Origin: a virus
Virus record (IMG/VR): IMGVR_UViG_3300031898_000280
Coordinates: 1-32,384 of that record
Strand: one strand, 5' to 3'
Length of the DNA: 32,384 bases
The position numbers and the translations under genes were made by a program. The notes beneath the pieces were generated by a model. That model searched no databases, was not told the origin of the DNA, and saw only the letters and a program-made list of their open reading frames with translations. Shown in pieces: positions 14,328 through 21,134 of this stretch; position 1 is the first letter of the stretch; each line of letters starts with the position of its first letter.

Positions 14328-14379
14328 CCGTTCGGGGCAGGTAGGGCGATGAGTCACATCTTCTCCCTGCCCCGGACGG
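14328..14379. promoter_or_regulatory. Inverted repeat in the ATPase leader
   Basis: 14-base arms (14328-14341 and 14366-14379) match at 13 of 14 positions, with a 24-base loop. The core GGGGCAGG pairs with CCTGCCCC. The predicted transcription start from the TATA box at 14402-14411 falls at about 14381, so the hairpin would sit at the very 5' end of the leftward mRNA, just before the GGAGG ribosome site. It could be an RNA hairpin controlling translation or an operator at the start site. Confidence 0.65.
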
Positions 14380-14399
14380 TAGCCTACGCTAGCCCTAGT

Positions 14400-14415
14400 T
14401 GCCTTATTTAAGAAA
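14400..14415 (-). promoter_or_regulatory. TATA box of the leftward replication operon
   Basis: On the minus strand the sequence reads TTTCTTAAATAAGG, a good archaeal BRE/TATA match, about 90 bases before the GTG of the ATPase gene. No other A/T-rich box lies between it and the gene. Confidence 0.6.
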
Positions 14416-14418
14416 AAC

Positions 14419-14531
14419 GCGAGTACACTAGTCGATCAGTAGCGCAGTCTGATAGTGTACCAGTCTGCGAGTACACTAGACTGCTTAACTGTTAGACTAT
14501 TCGACTGCTTAACTGTTTGACCGATAGACTA
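14419..14531. repeat. Iteron-like direct repeats (origin or operator)
   Basis: GCGAGTACACTAG occurs at 14419-14431 and 14467-14479, with an inverted AGTGTAC at 14454-14460 between them. GACTGCTTAACTGTT occurs at 14479-14493 and 14503-14517 (24-base period). TAGACTA-type words recur at 14493-14499 and 14525-14531. The tract adjoins the promoter of the helicase-like gene, the usual place for a replication origin, but it also overlaps the 3' end of the zinc-ribbon gene at 14509. Confidence 0.75.
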
Positions 14532-14775
14532 GCAGGCTGGATCTCTTGACCATGACGACTCCTAAGTTAAGCTGCGCTACTTTCGGCATTACGCGATTTA
14601 GACGGGTCACCTTCGGAACAACGCGCAGCCGTCGACCGCAGAAAGGACAGCAGGGCAGAGAGCCCCGAACTGCTTCTTCTTTGCGTATCCAGCCACGCCC
14701 CTCTCCTACGCTTCTAGGAGAGCAGTGCCGGCACCAGTACCGGGTCTCGTACCAGCTCTGTCCTTTACGGGGCAT
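14509..14775 (-). CDS. Zinc-ribbon protein
   Basis: An 88-residue basic protein with two Cys pairs (CRHC at 15-18 and CPFC at about 43-46, CPFCGRRLRVV), a zinc ribbon. A short duplicated segment follows (PKVTRLNRV / PKVAQLNLG). The ATG overlaps the end of the upstream membrane gene by 11 bases and has a GGAAG site. It is the last gene of the second leftward operon, and its C-terminal codons lie within the iteron-like tract. Confidence 0.6.
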   Translation of the reverse strand: MPRKGQSWYETRYWCRHCSPRSVGEGRGWIRKEEAVRGSLPCCPFCGRRLRVVPKVTRLNRVMPKVAQLNLGVVMVKRSSLLVYRSNS

Positions 14776-15559
14776 GGAGAAACTTCCGCGTCATAAGGCT
14801 GATCTTCTCCGGTGTTGCCGTGGCAAACCAACAAGCATAGTAAAGACAGAAGGCTAAGGTGAACGAGGAGATGCAGGCGTAGACATCGAACTCCGAGTCG
14901 TCAGGCGTGTTGTAGTATTCAAGCGACTGACCATGCGCCGCTACGTCTCTGTTTTCCTTGATCTCCCAGACCAGAGCGCAGATGAGCATAATGAGAAGGA
15001 TGGCTAGCCACTTCTGTTTCTGAGGAATACCGAAATCAAATATCGCAGCAGGAAGCGCAATCAAAAGATTCGCGCATTCATGCGCAGTGAAACTGTAGGC
15101 AGGATTTGGAACCCGCTGGATCTTACCGTTGACGTTGATATCCATCGTGTACCAATTCAGGTCTGCGCCTACTCCGAGAATCGCTAGACAACCAAGCAGG
15201 ATCGGAATTATGATGATGACATAGAGCCACGGTGCGTCGACTGGTTTTCTTCCTCCAAGAAAGTTTCGCCATGAGCGTCCACGGAAAGGGCCGCCTTGAA
15301 GCAGCCAAAGCACCAAACCAAGGCTGACGATTGGTAGAAGCAGGAGAATGAGCTGCTGCAGTCGCGGCCCCCAATTCGCCGGCGCCATGCATTCGGGATG
15401 CGCCATGAGATAATTCCAGAACTCTGAGTAATGTTGAAGCGCAGGCCGCCCGTAGAAATCCGTTGGAGACATAGTGATCCGCCACTCGTAGAACAGGTAA
15501 GCAGTTGCGGCGAGAAGGACTAAGAGAATAAGGATGGGGAGACGCCTCATGAGGTTCAT
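14765..15559 (-). CDS. Multi-pass membrane protein, VanZ-like
   Basis: A 264-residue protein with an N-terminal signal-anchor helix (residues 4-26), an outside loop with two Cys-free polar blocks, and four to five more hydrophobic helices. The second half carries SFTAHECANLL...LVWEIKENRD...EFDVYACISSF, which fits the VanZ/DUF2238 pattern of a His/Asn helix, Trp-Glu-x-x-Glu and a buried Asp helix. The family is linked to cell-envelope and lipid functions. ATG overlaps the upstream stop (ATGA). It may modify the host envelope; this is inference. Confidence 0.6.
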   Translation of the reverse strand: MNLMRRLPILILLVLLAATAYLFYEWRITMSPTDFYGRPALQHYSEFWNYLMAHPECMAPANWGPRLQQLILLLLPIVSLGLVLWLLQGGPFRGRSWRNFLGGRKPVDAPWLYVIIIIPILLGCLAILGVGADLNWYTMDINVNGKIQRVPNPAYSFTAHECANLLIALPAAIFDFGIPQKQKWLAILLIMLICALVWEIKENRDVAAHGQSLEYYNTPDDSEFDVYACISSFTLAFCLYYACWFATATPEKISLMTRKFLHAP

Positions 15560-15741
15560 TTTACGACCTCCGAGGTCGTGGTCATCTTGATTTTGAAAAC
15601 GTGGCCTTTCTTGCAGGCAGCTTCAAAGACAACTATTCTCTCTTTGAACCAAGGAGGATCATCATCCTTCCTTACAGGCGCCTCAATGATCCCTGTCCAT
15701 TCAACCTGATCTGTTCCGCATTTCGGGCAGGTCAAACTCAT
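15556..15741 (-). CDS. Mini zinc-ribbon protein
   Basis: A 61-residue protein starting MSLTCPKCGTDQVEW, with CPKC at 5-8 and CKKGH at 43-47 giving a C2-CH type zinc ribbon. Stop-start overlaps on both sides (TAATG upstream, ATGA downstream). It is similar in layout to ribosomal or transcription zinc ribbons; the role is unknown. Confidence 0.65.
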   Translation of the reverse strand: MSLTCPKCGTDQVEWTGIIEAPVRKDDDPPWFKERIVVFEAACKKGHVFKIKMTTTSEVVK

Positions 15742-15887
15742 TATGTTCTCGACTCTCTCAGGAAGCAGGTTCTACAGAAGACTTGTCCGCGAAACGGGGT
15801 TGCATCTCTTGTGGAACATCCGCAGCTATCGCAACATTGTTTAGGTGGTTTTAATCTCAACGTTATTATCTCTCGATGGGTTTCCAT
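15741..15887 (-). CDS. Mini zinc-ribbon protein
   Basis: A 48-residue ORF (METHREIITLRLKPPKQCC...) with Cys18/19-x2-Cys22 and Cys38-x2-Cys41 (CDSCG and CRTCF), a zinc ribbon. The ATG at 15887 overlaps the end of the upstream gene by 22 bases; a TTG at 15860 just after that stop is an alternative. Its TAA overlaps the next ATG (TAATG). Confidence 0.55.
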   Translation of the reverse strand: METHREIITLRLKPPKQCCDSCGCSTRDATPFRGQVFCRTCFLRESRT

Positions 15888-16048
15888 CCTTTCATGGGAT
15901 CGCAACCGGTTGCGTCATATACTGCACGCCAAATCGCCAGTCTTACTTTGTCAAAAGCCTCGTAACAAAAGACACACATCGGTAGTCCGTGGAAGAGGGG
16001 AGAATGAGTAGTGATCTCCCGACGACAAATCGTACAGAGACTTCTCAA
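15866..16048 (-). CDS. Mini zinc-ribbon protein
   Basis: A 60-residue protein (MRSLCTICRREITTHS...) with CTIC at 5-8 and CVFC at 25-28. The helix after the second knuckle (YEAFDKVRLAIWRAV) is basic. The TTG start overlaps the previous stop (TTGA). It resembles small zinc-ribbon proteins of archaeal viruses; no defined function. Confidence 0.6.
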   Translation of the reverse strand: MRSLCTICRREITTHSPLFHGLPMCVFCYEAFDKVRLAIWRAVYDATGCDPMKGWKPIER

Positions 16049-16431
16049 GTTTCGGACCTTACCTTAGCAACGTATCGGTAGACTTCAAAGATCAGGGCGA
16101 GCGCCAAGAGGATTATTGCCGTGACGACTAGAGATCGCACGAAGAGGTATCGCTCTGTGATAACGGTGCCAGTCCACGTAACTTCCCAGAAATAACATCT
16201 AGTGTTTACTTTCATGGTTTCGAAGGTGATCGTTGTCCTTACCTTCATTCGATGGTATCCTTCTTTCGTGCCGCTCTCAAAGAGTAGAAAGAACCAAGTC
16301 TCAAAAACCGATTCGCCCGGCCACATGTAACCAGATCCTTGTCTGAAGTACCAGACGTTCCATAGACTTGCAAAGAGACTGAAGAGTGCAGCTAAGACGA
16401 GTGCCGCGACGATTATTGATTTGTTTTTCAA
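16045..16431 (-). CDS. Membrane protein with extracytoplasmic domain
   Basis: A 128-residue protein with an N-terminal hydrophobic helix (residues 6-28), a polar middle of about 65 residues rich in Thr and aromatics (MKVRTTITFETMKVNTR), a second helix (about 98-117) and a basic tail. Both ends would be inside. The TTG start overlaps the previous stop (TTGA). Function unknown. Confidence 0.6.
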   Translation of the reverse strand: MKNKSIIVAALVLAALFSLFASLWNVWYFRQGSGYMWPGESVFETWFFLLFESGTKEGYHRMKVRTTITFETMKVNTRCYFWEVTWTGTVITERYLFVRSLVVTAIILLALALIFEVYRYVAKVRSET

Positions 16432-17252
16432 GCGATAACTACCTCGACGTGGTCTCCTCGGTAGGTTTTGCCGTCAATAGTGACTTTGAGTTTTCCGGTA
16501 ACTAGGGCGGGTTTATAGTTGCCATGTAGATACTCGATCCACCGTGAGTCGCTACGTGGAATCCGCTGAAGATTCCCTCTCGCTGTCTCGATGTCAAGAC
16601 CCATTTGTTGGTCTGCTTCTGGAATTACGTCGAGTGCGTCTCTGACTCGCATCATATATGCAAGAACATAGTTCGTCCGGAGCTTGCTAGGATTCACTCC
16701 GATTCTATCCCAGCTTATGCCGTCAGTCCACATTCTTTCGAACATGTCGCTGAAAACCTTCCAGAGAGGAGTCAAAGAATCGAACCACTTGTAAAGAGGA
16801 TCTTGAAGAAACTCTTTGTTATGTTCTTCAGCCTCTTTGACATATCCAAGATTCCGCACCGTTCGAATCGCCGCCATGATGGGAAACGGAGACTTGTGAT
16901 TCGCCCACCAATCCACGGGCCAACCGCTGCTAAGGGAGCCCGTGAAAATATTCACAAGCTCCTGTACTGAAAGACAGAGACACCAACGGTTCTTCGTGAA
17001 GGGTGCTGCCTCAACGCCAAACTCGCCGCCTCCAGTCCAGCCACTGATGCCTCCCGGCTTTCCTTGTTTGATTGTGCATTTGATGGGCAGGTATCGCGAT
17101 GGTTCAAAACCGAACCAATCGCTAATTCTCTTGTAGGCTTCTTCAATGAAGCAATAGAACCACTCAATGCTGTAAGGTGTATCACTAAAAATCCTGAACT
17201 GCCGAGATTGATAGCGTAGCTCCAAACCTCCTTCCAAGGAATAGCAGTCCAT
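16428..17252 (-). CDS. Degenerate metallopeptidase-like protein
   Basis: A 274-residue soluble protein. Its first half follows gluzincin-type peptidases: a helix with EEAYKRISDWFGFEP, strands, then a motif SVQELVNIFTG, where the usual His-Glu-x-x-His reads Gln-Glu-Leu-Val-Asn, and a following WPVDWWANHKSPFP. The zinc ligands are therefore missing and activity is doubtful; it may bind substrate only. It sits among membrane and papain-like peptidase genes, which suggests a role at the cell surface or in egress. The C-terminus is beta-rich (TGKLKVTIDGKTYRG). Confidence 0.5.
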   Translation of the reverse strand: MDCYSLEGGLELRYQSRQFRIFSDTPYSIEWFYCFIEEAYKRISDWFGFEPSRYLPIKCTIKQGKPGGISGWTGGGEFGVEAAPFTKNRWCLCLSVQELVNIFTGSLSSGWPVDWWANHKSPFPIMAAIRTVRNLGYVKEAEEHNKEFLQDPLYKWFDSLTPLWKVFSDMFERMWTDGISWDRIGVNPSKLRTNYVLAYMMRVRDALDVIPEADQQMGLDIETARGNLQRIPRSDSRWIEYLHGNYKPALVTGKLKVTIDGKTYRGDHVEVVIA

Positions 17253-17259
17253 GCTTCCA

Positions 17260-17592
17260 CTACCCTAGCCACGCGCCGCATTGATCGCAGAATCTATCTG
17301 AAGCGGCAACAGGCCGACCGCATTGGCAAGCGAAACTCCAAGCACGCCTCCTCCTTCGCAGCGCTGCAGGTATTTTGATTAGTCCACGCCAACCAAGACC
17401 AATCAGGAAAGCCACAAGATAGAGATGCGGCGCTTGCACGCCTAACAACTCGCCTAAGCCGAAAGGAACGAGAAGTCCGAGAATGGCGCCGACCACCGTA
17501 TCCTCAAGGAGGTCCGAAGGAATTTTTCTTTGCGCGATCTGACGCACAACCACGCCGAGAAAGGCAAAGAGGACGCATGCGGTTTCTAGCAT
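17260..17592 (-). CDS. Membrane protein with C-terminal zinc ribbon
   Basis: A 110-residue protein with two to three hydrophobic segments (residues 2-16, 33-50, 57-70), a basic patch (ALRRRRRAW) and a C-terminal zinc ribbon CQCG...CDQCGAWL. Membrane-anchored zinc ribbons are common in archaea. With the papain-like peptidase directly upstream (7-base overlap), a holin-like role is possible, though the ribbon is unusual for holins. Confidence 0.6.
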   Translation of the reverse strand: MLETACVLFAFLGVVVRQIAQRKIPSDLLEDTVVGAILGLLVPFGLGELLGVQAPHLYLVAFLIGLGWRGLIKIPAALRRRRRAWSFACQCGRPVAASDRFCDQCGAWLG

Positions 17593-18518
17593 GGTCCTCC
17601 TCTCCTTATCCGTTTCGCCGTCGTGAAGGCGCAGTTGAAGTAATCCAGCACGCAGCTAAACACCTGCCAAAGATCATCCGCATCCTGTATGCAAGCCATG
17701 AGTTGTTCTTCGCATGATTTTGGTTGTGGCTGCGGGCGGCCGCTCCAATCGGCTTTTACGACATGCGCGTCGTATCCTCCATCCTTCTTTGCGCGGTCGA
17801 TTGCTTTGAAGGGCATGTAACATTTGCCCCTATCACCCCAATATATGCCCCAACTGTTTGCGACGAAAAGACGGGCGGTCTCGACATCGTAGCCGTAGAA
17901 ACAGACTTCATGTCCGCCAGCGATTTCCTCGTTTGCCTCTGGCACTGGAAGTAAGCCGTTTGACCCGACGTAGAGCCATGATTTATACCAAGGCATGCCT
18001 ATGCTCACAGGGTTGCCGGCTGCGAGTGCGCCGCAAATTCCGTCGAGCCCGTCGACGACGCGTGAATATGATATAATCGGATAGTCTTTTGCTTTCGGTG
18101 CGTTTGGATGAGCGCTTGCCGGCCGGTCACTATCAACAAGAGCAAAGTATCGCCAGAAAGATTCGAGAAGGCACCCATACTTCCGCAGAAACTCAAAAGC
18201 GTCACGAGGATACGCGCCCTCCTCGCCTAGTCGTCCCTCAAGCTCCCGTGCACCGTTGTAAATCCACCTCGGCCCAAACCACTCCGAGAAAACATTCTGC
18301 GCCTTAGCGTGCATCGTGAGATTGATGCCGACCCCAAAACCAACGCAAGATCCTTCTTGTCCCTGATCTCGAATGTTCGGCAATAAAGCAGACAGGTCGA
18401 CAAAGTCGGGGATCTTGATGATTGGAGGCACTCGGTAATAGTAGTCGCGTGGGTCGAACTCGTCTTTCAGCCAGCCGAAGCCCGGCCAGCCGAAGCCCAG
18501 CCGAGACTCATGAGTCAA
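17586..18518 (-). CDS. Papain-like (C1A) cysteine peptidase
   Basis: A 310-residue protein with the full papain catalytic set: oxyanion Gln52 and nucleophile Cys58 (DQGQEGSCVGFG), His203 (GGHEVCFYGYD) and Asn221 (VANSWGIYWGDRG). There is no signal peptide or long propeptide; a Cys-containing C-terminal extension of ~60 residues follows the core. It would cleave protein, perhaps the S-layer or envelope proteins at release, or viral proteins. The TTG start has a GAGGGG site 6 bases upstream. Its neighbours are small membrane proteins and a peptidase-like protein. Confidence 0.88.
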   Translation of the reverse strand: MTHESRLGFGWPGFGWLKDEFDPRDYYYRVPPIIKIPDFVDLSALLPNIRDQGQEGSCVGFGVGINLTMHAKAQNVFSEWFGPRWIYNGARELEGRLGEEGAYPRDAFEFLRKYGCLLESFWRYFALVDSDRPASAHPNAPKAKDYPIISYSRVVDGLDGICGALAAGNPVSIGMPWYKSWLYVGSNGLLPVPEANEEIAGGHEVCFYGYDVETARLFVANSWGIYWGDRGKCYMPFKAIDRAKKDGGYDAHVVKADWSGRPQPQPKSCEEQLMACIQDADDLWQVFSCVLDYFNCAFTTAKRIRRGGPC

Positions 18519-18528
18519 TGTTTCCCCC

Positions 18529-18777
18529 TCAGAATGTTTCTTGGCTCCAACACCAGAACCCGATTATGAAGAGGAAAAACACGCCAAATATGTAGACAGC
18601 GAACTGTCCACCGTACTCACCCACAAACCGGGCGATCTCAGAGACCGTTGTTACTGTTACCGTTGTTCTTCCCAGAACTACTTGCTTGGTAGCACCGATG
18701 TAAACAGCTTCTAGGAAAGCCACCATGGCCGCTACACAAAGCAGGACAGCTACAGCTTTCGATCCTTTGCTAGCCAT
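18529..18777 (-). CDS. Two-helix membrane protein
   Basis: An 82-residue protein with an N-terminal helix (residues 7-28), a Thr/Val-rich exposed loop (GRTTVTVTTVSEIARF) and a second helix (58-76). The length and topology fit a holin, and it is immediately upstream of the papain-like peptidase. The holin idea is inference only. It begins at the stop of the SSB-like gene. Confidence 0.6.
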   Translation of the reverse strand: MASKGSKAVAVLLCVAAMVAFLEAVYIGATKQVVLGRTTVTVTTVSEIARFVGEYGGQFAVYIFGVFFLFIIGFWCWSQETF

Positions 18778-19104
18778 CTACTTCGCCAGCATTGTGAAAA
18801 CTCGGTACATGCGCCCGGTTTTCTCGCTCTTTTTCTCCTCGATCTTCGAGGAGATTGGAAGCGGACCGGACATGGCTTTCTTCAAGTCATGCGCGAGGAT
18901 GCTCCGACCATCCACGCTGAATACGATCTTTTTGCCCTCAGCGGTTGCCTGCACCTTGTAGTAGACGGCGCCTTCGGCGCCATAGCTACTCGGCAGCTCC
19001 AGAATCTTCTCGATGAGAAGCTCCTTACCGATGAGGGAGTTCAATTTCACGGGTTCGCCTTCAAGCCGTTCGCCTGAGGCGCCAGAAACAAGCCTTTTGC
19101 TCAA
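18778..19104 (-). CDS. SSB-like OB-fold candidate
   Basis: A 108-residue protein with the pattern N-S-L-I-G-K-E-L-L-I near residue 22, a mixed strand stretch (GAVYYKVQATAEGKKIVFSVDG), then SGPLPISSKIEEKK and a final strand RMYRVFTML. This matches small phage proteins of OB-like type annotated as single-strand DNA binders. TTG start with no clear ribosome site; the TATA box 40 bases upstream (CTTAAATATG on the minus strand) suggests a short leader. It is the first gene of the second leftward operon. Confidence 0.6.
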   Translation of the reverse strand: MSKRLVSGASGERLEGEPVKLNSLIGKELLIEKILELPSSYGAEGAVYYKVQATAEGKKIVFSVDGRSILAHDLKKAMSGPLPISSKIEEKKSEKTGRMYRVFTMLAK

Positions 19105-19230
19105 GGCTGATCAGCGAAGTAACCTCTAGGGTACCTTGCATATTTAAGGGTACCGAGCTGAAAACCGAGCATACGGTACTTTTTTAAGGTATCTTCTAGG
19201 TTACCTAAGGCAGAACTGGCGATCAAAGGC
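19105..19230. promoter_or_regulatory. Divergent promoter/operator of SSB-like and structural operons
   Basis: The leftward TATA is the complement of CATATTTAAG (19139-19148); the rightward TATA is TTTTTTAAGG (19180-19189). Operator words: GTAACCTCTAGGGTACC (19119-19135), GGGTACC (19148-19154), CGGTACT (19174-19180) and CTTCTAGGTTACCTAAGG (19193-19210), the last containing the odd-centred palindrome TAGGTTACCTA. CTTCTAGGTNAC and TACCCTAGAGG are shared with the RHH promoter at 2164-2275. Confidence 0.75.
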
Positions 19231-20556
19231 TTGAGTTTACTACATAGAATCGGGGTACGGCTCGGCGTTGTGCAAGAATCGCTCGGAGTCGTTCGCCCTA
19301 TGTATTCCACGTTGCTTGGCCCCGAGAAGCCTTCAATCAAGTTTTCTGAGCTTATTGACCGATACCTGAAAGACGTAACGATTCGCTTAGGCATAGATCA
19401 TCTAGCCGAAGCCACGTCAGGCATGGGCTACTACACAACCTGCGAAACCGAAGTCGTTGAGAAGAAGCCGGGCGTCCAACCGAAAACAATCAGCCTCACC
19501 TCAAGAGACGGCAAGACTGCGAAAGACGTGGTCGATGACTTTGCTGAAACATGGAATCTCGACGAGATCAATATTACAGTTGCGAGAGAACTTTGGGGCT
19601 TCGGCAACTCCATATATGAGAAGCTTGGCGACAAGATCAGCGACGGTCTTGCGTGGCTTAACCTCGCATTAATCAAAGGAGTCAACCTCGAAAAAGACGC
19701 GCAGGGTTTTGTGCGGACGCCGGAGAAGATTGAATCAATCGCACAGGAAGCTGGTGGCCCTGTCCCTGCAGATAAAGTGATGTTCTTCAGGTGGAATCGA
19801 ATCGGCTGCTCATCGTTTGGCTACGGCTTGCTGCACACTCTTTCCGCAGAAGGCAAAGGCTTCCTCGTTAGACTTCAGGGCGGCGATCAGCGTGAGAAGC
19901 GCCGACCCTCAATTCTTGAAATTAAGGAGCGTGCGGAAGATGATAGCTGGCATATTCTTCATCGCTACCGGCCTCGCTTTGCATATGTTTTCGAAGATGC
20001 AAGCGACGCATACATCGAAGAAGTAACCACGGGCCTAAAGGATCTTGAGGACACAGATGACTTTGCGACGAATAAGAAGCTGGAACTGGTCAGAGCCGCA
20101 ATTGACGCCCGAGCGCCTTACGCTGACCTTCTGACTTATTTTGAGAACCGCGCCATCGAAGGCGTGCAAAGCCCCATCATCAAACTTTTCACGACGCCCG
20201 GATTCACAGAGGCTTCAGCGCGAGCCGCAGTCGAAGTCAGCGACCGCAAAGTCTTGGCTATGCAGCGCTATTTGAAAAGAAGAATCGAGCGGGAAATCTA
20301 TGCACCGCTCTGCAAGGACGCTGGCATAGATCCCTTACTCGCAAAACCTCGTTTGAATTGGGGGTCCCCCGACATGCCCGAAGTCAAAGCGGAGCACGTG
20401 ATTGAGTTAGCGAAGCTCAGCGCAGAGACAGGAGTCCCCATCATTCGCGTCGAGGAGATACGGAAGATGCTGACGAAGATGGGCTTCGAACTCTGGGAAC
20501 CTGAACCAACCGAGGAAGAAGAGCAGCCCGTTATGGAAAAGAGGAGGAGGAAATAA
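19231..20556 (+). CDS. Portal protein
   Basis: A 441-residue protein that forms the ring through which DNA enters the head. It begins MSLLHRIGVRLGVV and shows portal hallmarks: a long helix/strand wing, the segment VMFFRWNRIGCSSFGYGLLHTL in the first half, a stem region, and an acidic Glu-rich end. First gene of the structural operon and immediately followed by a ClpP-like prohead protease (TAATG overlap), the classical order. TTG start, with the promoter and operators directly upstream. Confidence 0.85.
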   Translation: MSLLHRIGVRLGVVQESLGVVRPMYSTLLGPEKPSIKFSELIDRYLKDVTIRLGIDHLAEATSGMGYYTTCETEVVEKKPGVQPKTISLTSRDGKTAKDVVDDFAETWNLDEINITVARELWGFGNSIYEKLGDKISDGLAWLNLALIKGVNLEKDAQGFVRTPEKIESIAQEAGGPVPADKVMFFRWNRIGCSSFGYGLLHTLSAEGKGFLVRLQGGDQREKRRPSILEIKERAEDDSWHILHRYRPRFAYVFEDASDAYIEEVTTGLKDLEDTDDFATNKKLELVRAAIDARAPYADLLTYFENRAIEGVQSPIIKLFTTPGFTEASARAAVEVSDRKVLAMQRYLKRRIEREIYAPLCKDAGIDPLLAKPRLNWGSPDMPEVKAEHVIELAKLSAETGVPIIRVEEIRKMLTKMGFELWEPEPTEEEEQPVMEKRRRK

Positions 20557-21134
20557 TGGAGAAAGATGAACCGGTTTCAGAAAAGAAGGATTCCGAACGA
20601 ACTCTAGACGATGAGATACGTAAGCAGATTCTTGAGAAGCGACTGATCCTACTTACAGGCGAAGTCGGCCTGTCGATGGCGAAGGACGTTGTGAAAGAGC
20701 TTCTCTATGTTGCCTTGAAGTCACGAGAGCCGCTCAAGGTTATTCTCAACAGTGTTGGAGGAGAAGTCTACGCTGGACTCTTGATCTATAACACAATCGA
20801 GGATCTCGTCAGGCAGGGCTTAGAAATCATCGTCGAAGCACGCGGCTTGGCTGCATCTATGGCATGTATCATTCTGCAAGCCGGAAGCAGAAGAATTGGC
20901 ACAAGAACAACTCGCTTCCTCATCCATGAGGTTTCCAGTTGGGATTGGGGCAAAGTAACGGAGATGGAGGAGAAAGTGCAGGAAGTCCGCAAAGTCAACG
21001 ATATGTTACGCGATATAATTGCGTCAAGGTCAAGTAAATCAAAGGAAGAGATCGACCGGCTCTGGACGAAGAAAGACGTTTGGTATTCAGCCGAGGAAGC
21101 CAAAGAGTTCGGTCTAATCGATGAGGTAATTTAG
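20556..21134 (+). CDS. ClpP-like prohead protease
   Basis: A 192-residue serine protease of the ClpP/S14 fold. The nucleophile Ser101 lies in RGLAASMACI, His124 in FLIHEVSSWD, and the substrate-strand Gly-Gly in ILNSVGGEVYAG (about 63-74). Phage relatives cleave the scaffold and capsid during head maturation. It overlaps the portal stop (TAATG) and ends where the next gene begins. Confidence 0.88.
   Translation: MEKDEPVSEKKDSERTLDDEIRKQILEKRLILLTGEVGLSMAKDVVKELLYVALKSREPLKVILNSVGGEVYAGLLIYNTIEDLVRQGLEIIVEARGLAASMACIILQAGSRRIGTRTTRFLIHEVSSWDWGKVTEMEEKVQEVRKVNDMLRDIIASRSSKSKEEIDRLWTKKDVWYSAEEAKEFGLIDEVI

Noticed and set aside
14328-14379. Hairpin as a bacterial-type intrinsic terminator
   Set aside because: No T-run follows the stem on either strand, and its position between TATA box and start codon fits a leader or operator better.
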